The notes under the pieces are model-generated. The model had not been told where the DNA came from. It ran no database searches and worked only from the letters and a program-made list of their open reading frames with translations. Both the position numbers and the translations under genes were made by a program. This document shows, piece by piece, positions 15,460 to 24,432 of a stretch of DNA of 64,000 bases (the stretch's first letter is position 1; each line of letters starts with the position of its first letter). This DNA is from Clostridiales bacterium (GTDB lineage Bacteria > Bacillota > Clostridia > Christensenellales > Aristaeellaceae): contig JAILIE010000065.1 in the NCBI GenBank assembly GCA_024695415.1, forward strand, positions 1 to 64,000, given 5' to 3'.

Positions 15460-17046
15460 TTATTTCATTCCTTCGACAGCCGCCTTCTGGGCGGGGATGC
15501 AGGCCATGAAGCGCTCCATGTAACGGTCGAAACCGGCTTCGTCCTCCGGATCGGGGGAGACCGTGACCTGCTTCATGCCGGCGAAAACGCGGTTCTGGAG
15601 ATAATTCTCAAGGGATTCGCCGCCCTCGGCGTGGATCCGGTAATCCGCCAGCAGGGCGATGCCCCAGGCGCCGCCTTCACCGGCGGTCTCCATGACGGTG
15701 ACCGGCGCGTGGATCGCGGCGGCCAGCAGGTTCTGGGCGACGCCCTCGGTCTTGAACAGGCCGCCGTGGCCGTAGACCCGGTCGATGGCGACGCACTCGC
15801 GGTTCATGATCTCCATGCCGGCCTTCAGGGTTTCCATGCTGGCGTAGATCTGCGCCCGCATGAAGTTGGCCATGTTCATCTTCGCGTCGGGCAGGCGGAT
15901 CAGCATCGGGCGGCCCTCGGAAAGGCCGGTGACCGGTTCGCCGGCGAAGTAGTTGAAGCTGACGATGCCGCCGCAGTCGCGGTCGCCTTCCATCGCCTTT
16001 TTAAACAGGCGGGTATAGACGTCGCCCGCGTCGGTATCCAGGCCCATGATCTTCGCGAACTCACGAAAGAGGGAAACCCAGGCGTTGATGTCGGAGGTGC
16101 AGCTGTTGCAGTGGACCATGCCGACCTGTTTGCCGGTGGGGGTGGTGACGATATCGATTTCCGGATAGACCCGGCTCATCGGGTTCTCCAGGACGATCAT
16201 CGAGAAGATGGAGGTGCCTGCGCTGACGTTGCCCGTCCGCTCCCGCACGCTGTTGGTGGCGGTCATGCCGGTGCCCGCGTCGCCTTCCGGCGGGCAGAGG
16301 GGGCAGCCGGGAAGCAGGTCGCCTTCCGGATCCAGGAGCCTGGCGCCGTCCGCGGTGAGGCTGCCGGCGTCCTGACCCGCGGAAAGGACCTCGGGAAGGA
16401 TCTGCTTCAGCTTCCAGGGATAGCCGCAGGGCGCAACCAGGGCGTCGAACTCGCTGACCATGCGCGCGTCGTAATCACAGGTGACGCTGTCGATGGGCAT
16501 CATGCCGCTGGCGTCGCCTACGCCCAGCACCTTTTTCCCGGTGAGCAGGAAATGCACCCAGCCGGCGAGGGTGGTCAGGAAGCGGATGTCCTTCACGTGC
16601 GGCTCGCCGTTCAGGATCGCCTGGTAGAGGTGGCTGAGGCTCCAGCGCTGCGGCATATTGAAGGAGAAGACCTCGGTCAGTTTTTCCGCGGCCGGGCCGG
16701 TGATCGTGTTCCGCCAGGTGCGGAAGGGCACCAGCAGGTTCATGGCGCCGTCAAAGGGGAGATAGCCGTGCATCATCGCGCTGACGCCGATGGCGGCGAC
16801 GCGGGTGAGCTTAACGCCGTACTGCTTCGCGACGTCCTTTTTCAGGTCCAGGTAGCTGGCGCGGAGCCCGTCGAGGATGGCGCTCTCACTGTAGGTCCAG
16901 ATGCCGTCCCGGTAGTCGTTTTCCCATTCGTGGCTGCCGGAAGCGATCACCCGGTGGTCCGGGGCGATCAGCACGCTTTTAATCCGCGTGGAACCAAACT
17001 CAATACCAAGGATCGCTTCGCCTTTTTCAATACACTGAGCGCTCAT
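15460..17046 (-). CDS. FGGY-family carbohydrate kinase
   Basis: 528 residues in two actin-like ATPase lobes. The N-terminus ILGIEFGSTRIKSVLI is the phosphate-1 motif. MHGYLPFDGAMNLLVPFRTWRN is the sugar-side region with the Thr-Trp-Arg seen in FGGY kinases. GGIVSFNYFAGEPVTG and VYGHGGLFKTEGVAQNLLAAAI are the FGGY-C motifs, the latter carrying adenosine-binding Gly. Likely substrates are ketopentoses such as xylulose or ribulose, but the sequence does not decide. It is the first gene of a five-gene operon (kinase, phosphatase, hprK, ROK kinase, LRR) with a consensus promoter at 17101-17129 and GGAGG 9 bases before the ATG. Confidence 0.88.
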   Translation of the reverse strand: MSAQCIEKGEAILGIEFGSTRIKSVLIAPDHRVIASGSHEWENDYRDGIWTYSESAILDGLRASYLDLKKDVAKQYGVKLTRVAAIGVSAMMHGYLPFDGAMNLLVPFRTWRNTITGPAAEKLTEVFSFNMPQRWSLSHLYQAILNGEPHVKDIRFLTTLAGWVHFLLTGKKVLGVGDASGMMPIDSVTCDYDARMVSEFDALVAPCGYPWKLKQILPEVLSAGQDAGSLTADGARLLDPEGDLLPGCPLCPPEGDAGTGMTATNSVRERTGNVSAGTSIFSMIVLENPMSRVYPEIDIVTTPTGKQVGMVHCNSCTSDINAWVSLFREFAKIMGLDTDAGDVYTRLFKKAMEGDRDCGGIVSFNYFAGEPVTGLSEGRPMLIRLPDAKMNMANFMRAQIYASMETLKAGMEIMNRECVAIDRVYGHGGLFKTEGVAQNLLAAAIHAPVTVMETAGEGGAWGIALLADYRIHAEGGESLENYLQNRVFAGMKQVTVSPDPEDEAGFDRYMERFMACIPAQKAAVEGMK

Positions 17047-17100
17047 CTGAAAATACCTCCGGAAATCATATTATTCTCTATGTATTTGAACCCTGGAACC

Positions 17101-17129
17101 ATTTTAGCACAGGGCCGGGAGCGTGTAAA
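17101..17129 (-). promoter_or_regulatory. Promoter of the FGGY-HAD-hprK-ROK-LRR operon
   Basis: Minus-strand TTTACA (17124-17129), 17 bp, TAAAAT (17101-17106), giving a leader of about 48 nt. It lies just after the stop of the upstream carboxypeptidase gene; no terminator separates them. Confidence 0.82.
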
Positions 17130-17141
17130 CCGCCGGAAGAC

Positions 17142-18611
17142 TTATTTCACGTAACGGTTGGACGTCTTCGGGGGGCGCAGGCGGTGGGACCGGCGCTTCT
17201 TCCGCAGGATGATGACCGCCACGACGAAGGCGGCGAGCACCAGGAGGGGAGAGGCGAAGATCAGGACCAGCTCAAAGGACAGCGGGGGCAGCGGATTCGG
17301 GTCCGCGAGGGTTTCGTTGATGATGTCCTCCAGGGACCTGGGCGCGTCTTCCCGTCGGTCCACGGTGCGGGAGGCGGTGAGGGAATAGACGACCGGGTCG
17401 CCGAATTCCGGGAACCAGGTCAGGGTGCCGATCTGCTCGCCGGCGGTGATCGGCGCGGCGAAATCGCGCGTGTACTGGATCAGGACATGTTCGGTCAGGT
17501 TCGCGGCCATGCGGTCGACCTCCGCCTTCGTGGCGACGATGCGCGCGGAATCCCCGTCCGCTGGAGGCTGGCAGACCAGGAGGACCTTGCCGCGGTTCGT
17601 GTCCGAGGTGGAGTAGCCGCTGGTCTCGATGGTGATCGGGCTCATGTTGTACAGGTCGACGGGGGAGATGCTGACATACTGGCTGAAGCCGTAGTTCATC
17701 AGCTTGATGGTGTCGGCCCAGCGGGCCCGGTTCCCGGTATAGAGCACGACGGAAATCAGGCGGACGTCGTTCTTCTCCGCGGAACCGACGAAGCAGTAGC
17801 TGGACATGGAATGGGAGCCGGTCTTCACGCCGGTGGCGTAGGGATAATAATACTTGTTCGGCTTCTCGTCCGTGCCGGTCAGCATGTACTGGGACTTGGT
17901 CGTGATCGTCCGCGCGCGCTGCTTGTTGGTGCGGGGGATGGAATGGGTGACGGCGCCGGCGATCTCGCAGAAGGTTTTGTTCTGCATCGCGTAGGCGGTG
18001 ATCTTCGCCAGGTCGCGCGCGGTGGTGTAGTGGTTCGGGTCGTGGTACCCGTGGGCGTTCATGAAATGCGTGTTCTCGCAGCCGATCATGGCGGCGGTCT
18101 CGTTCATCAGCTCCACAAAGCGGGGAATGGAGCCGGAGACGGTCTCGGCGATGACGTTCGCGCCGTCGTTGCCGGACAGGAGCATCGTGCCGTACAGGAC
18201 GTCGATGAAGGGAATTTCCTCCCCGGCGATCAGGTGCATGGTGGAGGAATCCTCCGGCAGCATGAGTGCGGTATCGGAGACGATGACCGTCTGGTCCAGG
18301 TCCTCGACCATCATGATGCCGAGGAGGACCGTGAGGATTTTCGTCGTGGAGGCGGGATAGCGGATCTCGTCCGGGTCCTTCTCAAAGATCACCTCGCCGG
18401 TATCCGCGGCGATCAGGATCGCGGAAAGGGCGTAGAGCTGTTCCTCGACCAGATCCTCCGGATGCGTATCGTCATATTTCGGGGCCTCGGGATTGAGCGT
18501 CGGCTCCGGAATCGGCTCGGCGGTGACCTGGGGATCCGCGGCGAGGGCGGGGGAAAGGAAAAGGGACAGCGCGAGCATCATCGCCAGCAGCGCGGCAGCG
18601 GCTTTTCTCAT
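17142..18611 (-). CDS. D-alanyl-D-alanine carboxypeptidase, S11 family (DacF/PBP5-like)
   Basis: 489 residues. A signal peptide (1-24) is followed by a Pro/Glu stretch. The penicillin-binding fold has the S88-TTK91 catalytic motif, SGN at 146-148 and KTG at 263-265. A beta-rich PBP5_C-like domain follows. The C-terminus has a transmembrane helix (about 452-475) and a basic tail, so it is anchored outside the membrane. Family members trim the terminal D-Ala of peptidoglycan stem peptides. AAAGGAGG precedes the ATG. It is divergent from ychF and upstream of the FGGY operon on the same strand. Confidence 0.94.
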   Translation of the reverse strand: MRKAAAALLAMMLALSLFLSPALAADPQVTAEPIPEPTLNPEAPKYDDTHPEDLVEEQLYALSAILIAADTGEVIFEKDPDEIRYPASTTKILTVLLGIMMVEDLDQTVIVSDTALMLPEDSSTMHLIAGEEIPFIDVLYGTMLLSGNDGANVIAETVSGSIPRFVELMNETAAMIGCENTHFMNAHGYHDPNHYTTARDLAKITAYAMQNKTFCEIAGAVTHSIPRTNKQRARTITTKSQYMLTGTDEKPNKYYYPYATGVKTGSHSMSSYCFVGSAEKNDVRLISVVLYTGNRARWADTIKLMNYGFSQYVSISPVDLYNMSPITIETSGYSTSDTNRGKVLLVCQPPADGDSARIVATKAEVDRMAANLTEHVLIQYTRDFAAPITAGEQIGTLTWFPEFGDPVVYSLTASRTVDRREDAPRSLEDIINETLADPNPLPPLSFELVLIFASPLLVLAAFVVAVIILRKKRRSHRLRPPKTSNRYVK

Positions 18612-18681
18612 GGGCGGTCGTCCTCCTTTCCCGGGCAGTCTATCCTTTATATATTATCATAATCCAATCCGTTTGGAAAGC

Positions 18682-18710
18682 TTGACTGACGGAAGAAGCT
18701 TCTATATAAT
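18682..18710 (+). promoter_or_regulatory. Promoter of ychF
   Basis: TTGACT (18682-18687), 17 bp, TATAAT (18705-18710), 37 bp before the ychF start codon. Confidence 0.92.
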
Positions 18711-18746
18711 GGCACCTGATGTGACCGGAAGGAGCGTAGACAGCCT

Positions 18747-19844
18747 ATGAAGCTTGGAGTTGTCGGATTGCCGAATGTCGGAAAGAGCACCCTGTTCAAT
18801 GCCATTACCAACGCCGGGGCGCAGGCGGAGAACTATCCGTTCTGCACGATCGAGCCGAACACCGGCGTCGTGCTGGTGCCGGACGACCGCCTGAACGTAC
18901 TGGCGGAAATGTACCATCCCAAAAAGGTGACGCCGACGACCATCGAGTTCGTGGACATCGCCGGCCTCGTGAAGGGCGCGAGCCGCGGGGAGGGCCTGGG
19001 CAACAAGTTCCTGAGCCATATCCGCGAGGTGGACGCCATCGTGCACGTGGTCCGCTGCTTTGAGGACGAGAACATCATCCACGTGGACGGGTCCGTGGAT
19101 CCGGTCCGCGATATCGAGACGATCAACCTGGAGCTGATCTTTGCCGACATGGACACGGTGCAGCGCCGGAAGGAGAAGGCGGAGAAAAGCTTCCGCGGCG
19201 GCGACAAGAAGGCCGGCGCCGAGGCGGAGCTGGCCGCGAAAATCTACGCGCACCTGGAGAGCGGGAAGCCTGCGCGCACCTATCCCGCGGACGAGGAGGA
19301 GAAGGAGATCCTGGACGGATGGTTCCTTTTGACCACCAAGCCCGTGATCTACGCCGCGAACATCTCCGAGGACGACCTGGGCAAGCCGGAGAGCGAGATC
19401 CGGCACCTGGACCGGGTGCGGGAGACCGCGAAGCAGGAGAACGCCGAAATAATCGTGATCTCCGCCGCCATCGAGCAGGACATCGCGCAGATGGGCCCGG
19501 AGGAGAAGACGGAGTTCCTCGAGGAGCTCGGCATCGGCCAGAGCGGCCTGGACCGCCTGATTACCGCCTGTTACCGCCTGCTCGGCCTGATTTCCTTCCT
19601 GACTGTCGGCGAGGACGAATGCCGCGCCTGGACGATCACCCGCGGCACGAAGGCGCCGCAGGCCGCCGGCAAGATCCATACGGACTTCGAAAAGGGCTTC
19701 ATCCGGGCGGAGATCGTGCCCTATGACGTGCTGATCGAGAACGGCAGCATGGCCGCGTGCCGGGAAAAGGGCCTGATCCGCAGCGAAGGCAAGGACTACG
19801 TAATGAAGGACGGCGACGTGACGCTGTTCCGCTTCAACGTGTAA
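18747..19844 (+). CDS. ychF: Ribosome-binding ATPase YchF (Obg family)
   Basis: 365 residues, normal family length. The N-terminal G domain has GLPNVGKST (P-loop), a switch region NYPFCTIEPN, and FVDIAGLVKGASRGEGLGNKFL. A helical insert (about 125-200) and a C-terminal TGS domain ending EGKDYVMKDGDVTLFRFNV follow. YchF prefers ATP and binds ribosomes; it affects stress response and translation. It is the first gene of a two-gene unit with the ATP-grasp gene 15 bp downstream. Confidence 0.97.
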   Translation: MKLGVVGLPNVGKSTLFNAITNAGAQAENYPFCTIEPNTGVVLVPDDRLNVLAEMYHPKKVTPTTIEFVDIAGLVKGASRGEGLGNKFLSHIREVDAIVHVVRCFEDENIIHVDGSVDPVRDIETINLELIFADMDTVQRRKEKAEKSFRGGDKKAGAEAELAAKIYAHLESGKPARTYPADEEEKEILDGWFLLTTKPVIYAANISEDDLGKPESEIRHLDRVRETAKQENAEIIVISAAIEQDIAQMGPEEKTEFLEELGIGQSGLDRLITACYRLLGLISFLTVGEDECRAWTITRGTKAPQAAGKIHTDFEKGFIRAEIVPYDVLIENGSMAACREKGLIRSEGKDYVMKDGDVTLFRFNV

Positions 19845-19859
19845 GAAAGGGACGAGGAC

Positions 19860-20870
19860 ATGAACCGCCTGAAATACTTCTGGCACCGGCTGGTCCGGAT
19901 GGACTGGAAAGCCATGTGGAAGACCACCGGCCTTCTGAAAAAGCGCAGCGGCAAAGGCCGCCTGTGGCTGATGTGCGACATGCTCAAATGCGCGGTGAAA
20001 TACAACGCCGGGTACATCGACTACAAGATCGCGCAGATGTACAAGCTCAACGACGAGCAGCGCAAAACCGTGATCACGCGGGGCATCTCCAACGAGATCG
20101 TCCGGAGGATGAACCCGAAGGAGTACTGGCACCTGTTCGACGACAAGGCCCAGTTCAACGAACTGTTCAAAGAGTGGATCCCGCGGAAATGGCTTTTGAT
20201 CAACGGGGAGACGGACAAAGAAGCGCTGTTTAACCTGTGCCGGAGCAACGACAAACTGATCGGCAAGCCGCTGGAAGGATCCAGCGGGCAGGGAATCCTG
20301 AAGTATACGGAAGAGGACTGGAAGGACGGGGCGGAAGCGTTCCTGGAACGCCTGAAGGCGGACGGGATCGGCATCCTGGAGGAAATCGTGGTCCAGCACC
20401 CGAAGATGGCCTCCCTTTGCCCGACCTCCGTCAATACCTGCCGGATCGCGACGCTCTTCGGCGATAAGCAGGAGGGGATTGTCTACGCTTTCCTGCGGAT
20501 CGGCAACGGCAAGGTGATGGACAACGTGGACTGCGGCGGCATGGCGGCCCGGATCGACCTGGAAACCGGCAAGCTGCTGACCGTCGGCGCCGACAAGCAG
20601 GGCAATACCTATATCAAGCACCCGATGACCAATACCAGCATCATCGGTTTCCAGATCCCGTACTGGAATGAGGCGAAGGAAATGTGCATGAAGGCGGCGC
20701 TGAAGGTACCCCAGATGCGCTTCATCGCCTGGGACGTGGCGATCACCGAGAAGGGGCCGACCTTCATAGAGGGCAACAGCTTCCCGTCCCACGCGATTCC
20801 CCAGTTCGCCGCCCATTACCCGGACGGGATCGGCATCCTGCCGGAATTCCGGAAATTTATCGACATCTGA
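19860..20870 (+). CDS. Sugar-transfer-associated ATP-grasp family protein
   Basis: 336 residues with the ATPgrasp_ST pattern: an N-terminal helical part with many Lys/Trp, KPLEGSSGQGILKY (nucleotide-binding glycine loop), EEIVVQHPKMASLCPTSVNT, GGMAARIDLETGKL, and FIAWDVAITEKGPTFIEGN with the metal-binding Glu/Asn pair. The family occurs near polysaccharide or cell-surface sugar transfer genes; ATP-grasp enzymes join a carboxylate to an amine or hydroxyl group via acyl phosphate. Here it follows ychF by 15 bp, so context does not help. Substrate unknown. Confidence 0.83.
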   Translation: MNRLKYFWHRLVRMDWKAMWKTTGLLKKRSGKGRLWLMCDMLKCAVKYNAGYIDYKIAQMYKLNDEQRKTVITRGISNEIVRRMNPKEYWHLFDDKAQFNELFKEWIPRKWLLINGETDKEALFNLCRSNDKLIGKPLEGSSGQGILKYTEEDWKDGAEAFLERLKADGIGILEEIVVQHPKMASLCPTSVNTCRIATLFGDKQEGIVYAFLRIGNGKVMDNVDCGGMAARIDLETGKLLTVGADKQGNTYIKHPMTNTSIIGFQIPYWNEAKEMCMKAALKVPQMRFIAWDVAITEKGPTFIEGNSFPSHAIPQFAAHYPDGIGILPEFRKFIDI

Positions 20871-20881
20871 CACGATTTTCC

Positions 20882-20910
20882 TTGCATTTTGTTTTCCGGT
20901 ATGATATCAT
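20882..20910 (+). promoter_or_regulatory. Promoter of rplS
   Basis: TTGCAT (20882-20887), 17 bp, TATCAT (20905-20910), giving a leader of about 92 nt before the rplS start. Confidence 0.75.
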
Positions 20911-20916
20911 GCTGAC

Positions 20917-21009
20917 GTTATGCGGACGGTCCTCTGTCCGGAAGACAAGGTTACCCGTTCGGGCAACCTGCCGGTTCACGAACGTCTATGAGGGAAGGAG
21001 GCACTTATC
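20917..21009 (+). promoter_or_regulatory. Structured 5' leader of rplS (possible L19 autoregulatory leader)
   Basis: Two hairpins precede the ribosome-binding site: CGGAC (20923-20927) / GTCCG (20936-20940), and AGGTT-A-CCCG (20948-20957) pairing CGGG-C-AACCT (20960-20969) across a 2-base apex. An L19 leader is known in Bacilli (Rfam L19_leader); whether this is a homologue cannot be judged by eye. GGAAGGAGG precedes the ATG. Confidence 0.45.
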
Positions 21010-21360
21010 ATGAATGAAATTATCCGCTCCATCGAAGCGAAGCAGATCCGCAGCGACATGCCCCAGATCAACGTCGGCGATACCATCCGCGTATGGGTCA
21101 AGGTTGTTGAAGGCAACCGCGAACGTCTGCAGGCTTTCGAAGGCACTGTGATCGCCAAGCGCAACGGCGGCGTCCGCGAGACATTCACTGTCCGCCGGGT
21201 GTCCTACGGCATTGGCGTCGAAAGGACTTTCCCGATCCATTCCCCGCGCGTTGACCATGTGGATCTGATCCGCCATGGCAAGGTGCGCCGCGCCAAGCTT
21301 TATTACCTGCGTGAACGGCAGGGCAAGGCCGCGAAGATCAAGGAAGTCAAGCGCGTCTGA
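21010..21360 (+). CDS. rplS: 50S ribosomal protein L19
   Basis: 116 residues, standard length. Recognised by [73 protein letters not shown] and the basic end [18 protein letters not shown]19 sits at the 30S-50S interface. In Bacillus it is followed directly by ylqF; here a GH3 gene and a DUF2461 gene lie between them. It has its own promoter, leader and terminator. Confidence 0.98.
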   Translation: MNEIIRSIEAKQIRSDMPQINVGDTIRVWVKVVEGNRERLQAFEGTVIAKRNGGVRETFTVRRVSYGIGVERTFPIHSPRVDHVDLIRHGKVRRAKLYYLRERQGKAAKIKEVKRV

Positions 21361-21372
21361 TATGTGTCCGCA

Positions 21373-21399
21373 AACCGCTGCGTCAGCAGCGGTTTTCTT
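21373..21399 (+). terminator. Rho-independent terminator of rplS
   Basis: Stem AACCGCTGC (21373-21381) / GCAGCGGTT (21386-21394), 4-base loop, followed by TTCTT, 12 bases after the stop. Confidence 0.92.
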
Positions 21400-21510
21400 A
21401 TGCCCCGAAAGCCCCGGGTCCGGAAGGAAAACCGGAGACAGGTGTCAAATTAATAAATGTATGTACTTTTTTGAATCCGGCCGGTAGCGCCGTGACGACA
21501 GGAGAAAAAG

Positions 21511-23580
21511 ATGAGAAACAGAGAAGAAGCCGCGCGCAGGGCCCGGGAGCTGGTCGCGCAGATGACCCTGGAGGAGAAAGCATCCCAGCTGAAATACGAC
21601 GCGCCGGCGATTCCCCGGCTCGGGATTCCCGCGTACAACTGGTGGAACGAAGTGCTGCACGGGGTGGCCCGCGCCGGCACGGCAACCGTGTTTCCCCAGG
21701 CGATCGGCCTGGCCGCGATGTTCGACGAGGATTTCCAGGAGAAAATCGGCGACATCATCTCCGACGAGGCCCGGGCAAAGTACAACGGGCAGAGCCGGCA
21801 CGGGGACCGGGATATCTACAAGGGCCTGACCGTATGGAGCCCGAACATCAACATCTTCCGGGATCCCCGGTGGGGCCGCGGACATGAGACCTACGGCGAA
21901 GACCCGTACCTGACGACGCGCCTGGGCATCCGCTTTATCGAGGGCCTGCAGGGGCACGGGAAGTACCTGAAGACCGCGGCGTGCAGCAAGCATTTCGCCG
22001 TGCATTCCGGACCGGAGGCCCTGCGCCACGAGTTCGACGCCGTGGCGAACCCGAAGGACATGACCGAAACCTACCTGGCCGCGTTTGAGGCGACCGTGAA
22101 GGAAGCGGAGGTCGAGTCCGTGATGGGCGCGTACAACCGCGTGAACGGCGAGCCGGCCTGCGGCAGTGAAACCCTGCTGAAGAAGACCCTGCGGGAAAAA
22201 TGGGGCTTCCGCGGCCACGTGGTCAGCGACTGCTGGGCGGTGCGGGATTTCCACACGAACCACAAGGTGACCGCGACCGCCCCGGAAAGCGCCGCCCTGG
22301 CGATTTCCAACGGCTGCGACCTGAACTGCGGCAACACCTACCTGCATATGATGGAGGCGTACCAGGAGGGCCTGGTGACCGAGGAAATGATCACCACGGC
22401 CTGTGAGCGGCTGTTCACTACCCGGTGCATGCTGGGCCTGTTCGCGGACGACTGCGAGTGGGACAGCATCCCGGTAACGGAGACGGATACGGACGCCCAC
22501 GCCGCCGCGGCGCTGGAAGCGGCGGAAAAGTCCATGGTGCTGCTGGAAAACGACGGCGTGCTGCCGCTGGATCCGGCGAAGGTGAAGACCGTGGCCGTGA
22601 TCGGGCCGAACGCGGACAGCGTGCCCGCGCTGGAGGGCAACTATAACGGCACGAGCAGCCGGTACGTGACCTTCCTGGAGGGCATCCGCGCCTACTGCGC
22701 GCAGCACGGGATCCGCGTGCTCTACAGCCTGGGAAGCCACCTGTTCAAGGACCGGACCTCCGGCCTCGCCCGGGCGGACGACCGGCTGGCGGAAGCGGCG
22801 ATGTACGCGGAAGCCGCGGACGTCACGATCGCCTGCGTCGGTCTGGACGCCGGGCTGGAAGGCGAGGAGGGCGACACCGGCAACGAGTATTTCAGCGGCG
22901 ACAAAAAGGACCTGCTGATTCCGGAATCCCAGCGGCGGCTGATGACCGTGCTGCAGAAGAGCGCGAAGAAGCTGGTGACGGTGATCGCCGCCGGCTCCTC
23001 CCTGAACGTGGAGGGCGGAAACGCCAAGCTCCTGGCCTGGTATCCGGGACAGGCGGGCGGCACGGCCCTGGCGGAGCTGCTCTTCGGCGAAAAGAACCCG
23101 AGCGGCCACCTGCCGGTGACCTTCTACCGGGATATCAGCGAGATCCCGGCCTTTGAGGACTACAGCATGGATAACCGCACCTACCGGTATTTCACCGGGG
23201 AGCCGCTGTATCCATTCGGCTTCGGGCTGAGCTATACGAAGTGGGCCGTTTCCGGCGCGGAGTACAGCGGCGGCGTGATCCGGGCAAAGGTGAAGAACGA
23301 AGGGGACGCGGACGGGGACGCGGTGGTCCAGGTGTACGTTCGCTGCGACAGCCCCCTGGCGCCCGCGCATCCGCGGCTGTGCGGATTTAAGCGGATCAGC
23401 GTGCCGGCCGGCGGGGAGAAGGAAGCGGAGATCGCCCTGGATCCGCTGACGAACACCGTGGTCAACGACAAGGGCGGACGGGAAGAGGTCGCGCATATGA
23501 CCCTGTATGTGGGCATGAGCCAGCCGGACGAACAGAGCGTGCGCATGAGCGGCGTGAAGCCCGCCGAAATCGCCCTGTAA
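21511..23580 (+). CDS. Glycoside hydrolase family 3 (beta-xylosidase/beta-glucosidase-like)
   Basis: 689 residues. The N-terminal TIM barrel starts with LTLEEKASQL-type sequence (MTLEEKASQLKYDAPAI) and NWWNEVLHGVAR, then SPNINIFRDPRWGRGHETYGED; the nucleophile is Asp240 in VVSDCWAV. A GH3-C alpha/beta sandwich follows (VAVIGPNADS, ACVGLDAGLEGEEGD) and an Fn3-like domain ends the protein (YPFGFGLSYT onward). There is no signal peptide, so it should act on imported oligosaccharides. The NWWNEVLHG and GRGHETYGED pattern is typical of xylan beta-xylosidases, but beta-glucosidase cannot be excluded. GACAGGAG precedes the ATG. Confidence 0.92.
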   Translation: MRNREEAARRARELVAQMTLEEKASQLKYDAPAIPRLGIPAYNWWNEVLHGVARAGTATVFPQAIGLAAMFDEDFQEKIGDIISDEARAKYNGQSRHGDRDIYKGLTVWSPNINIFRDPRWGRGHETYGEDPYLTTRLGIRFIEGLQGHGKYLKTAACSKHFAVHSGPEALRHEFDAVANPKDMTETYLAAFEATVKEAEVESVMGAYNRVNGEPACGSETLLKKTLREKWGFRGHVVSDCWAVRDFHTNHKVTATAPESAALAISNGCDLNCGNTYLHMMEAYQEGLVTEEMITTACERLFTTRCMLGLFADDCEWDSIPVTETDTDAHAAAALEAAEKSMVLLENDGVLPLDPAKVKTVAVIGPNADSVPALEGNYNGTSSRYVTFLEGIRAYCAQHGIRVLYSLGSHLFKDRTSGLARADDRLAEAAMYAEAADVTIACVGLDAGLEGEEGDTGNEYFSGDKKDLLIPESQRRLMTVLQKSAKKLVTVIAAGSSLNVEGGNAKLLAWYPGQAGGTALAELLFGEKNPSGHLPVTFYRDISEIPAFEDYSMDNRTYRYFTGEPLYPFGFGLSYTKWAVSGAEYSGGVIRAKVKNEGDADGDAVVQVYVRCDSPLAPAHPRLCGFKRISVPAGGEKEAEIALDPLTNTVVNDKGGREEVAHMTLYVGMSQPDEQSVRMSGVKPAEIAL

Positions 23581-23602
23581 TTCCCATCCGATCGGAGGAA
23601 GC

Positions 23603-24289
23603 ATGTTTACCGGATTTACCGACGACACAATCCAGTTTTTTCTGGACCTGAAATTCCACAATAGCACGGATTACTTCCACGCGAACCATGACCGGTACAT
23701 CGAAACAGTCCAAAGTCCATTTTATGAGTTCATCAGCGACCTGGCCCCGGACATGCTGAAGATCGATCCGCGGATGGAGGTACGCCCGCACAAAGCCCTG
23801 TCCCATATCCACCGGGACACCCGCTTTTCCCGGGACAAGAGCCCGTACCGGGACCACCTGTGGCTTTTGTTCCGGCGGGAGGCCGAGCCGCGGGACAAGT
23901 CCCTGATGTACTGGTTCGAGTTCGGTCCGGAGCGGCTGAGCTGGGGCATGGGCTTCTGGGGCGAGAACCGGGAGGCGCTGGACCTTTTCCGGAAGCGGAT
24001 GCGCGCCAATCCCGACGGGACCATGGCGCTGATCGACGACCTGGACCTGGAGGCGCGGGGAATGATGCTCGACGGCACCGCCTTCAAACGGATGGAGGTG
24101 CCGGCGGAGATCCCGGAGCGCCTGAAGCGCTGGTACCTGGTGAAGGACATGTATATCAGCAAGATCAATCCGGATTACCGGATGGCGTTTTCAGACCGGA
24201 TTCTAAAAGAAGTACGAAAGGATTTTGTATCGCTGGCGCCCCTGTACCGCCTGCTGCGCGGTTTCTGCGACGAGGCGGCGGACGAATAA
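23603..24289 (+). CDS. DUF2461 domain protein (TIGR02453 family)
   Basis: 228 residues matching the DUF2461 pattern: GFTDDTIQFFLDLKFHNSTDYFHANHDRY near the start, then SHIHRDTRFSRDKSPYRDH, and WGMGFW in the centre. The family is widespread and uncharacterised. GATCGGAGGA precedes the ATG, 22 bp after the GH3 stop, so it is probably cotranscribed with it. The strong hairpin at 24305-24344 ends the unit. No function can be given. Confidence 0.87.
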   Translation: MFTGFTDDTIQFFLDLKFHNSTDYFHANHDRYIETVQSPFYEFISDLAPDMLKIDPRMEVRPHKALSHIHRDTRFSRDKSPYRDHLWLLFRREAEPRDKSLMYWFEFGPERLSWGMGFWGENREALDLFRKRMRANPDGTMALIDDLDLEARGMMLDGTAFKRMEVPAEIPERLKRWYLVKDMYISKINPDYRMAFSDRILKEVRKDFVSLAPLYRLLRGFCDEAADE

Positions 24290-24304
24290 GCAGGATTTCA
24301 TCCG

Positions 24305-24344
24305 AAGAAAGAAAGGAAGACGCGCGCGCTTTCTTTCTTTTTTT
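24305..24344 (+). terminator. Rho-independent terminator after the DUF2461 gene
   Basis: Perfect 11-bp stem AAGAAAGAAAG (24305-24315) / CTTTCTTTCTT (24329-24339) followed by a T run to 24344. Confidence 0.88.
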
Positions 24345-24353
24345 GCGTCCGGC

Positions 24354-24385
24354 TTGACGGTTCTTTTTTCTTTCGCTAATATAAT
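24354..24385 (+). promoter_or_regulatory. Promoter of the ylqF-to-hslU gene run
   Basis: TTGACG (24354-24359) with TAATAT (24377-24382) at 17-bp spacing; the overlapping TATAAT (24380-24385) gives 20 bp. No terminator is seen downstream until 38647, so this may drive a run of about 14 kb. Confidence 0.72.
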
Positions 24386-24432
24386 GAAAGGATTTTTCTG
24401 AAACGACCGGAGAGACAGGGAGAAGACGACGG

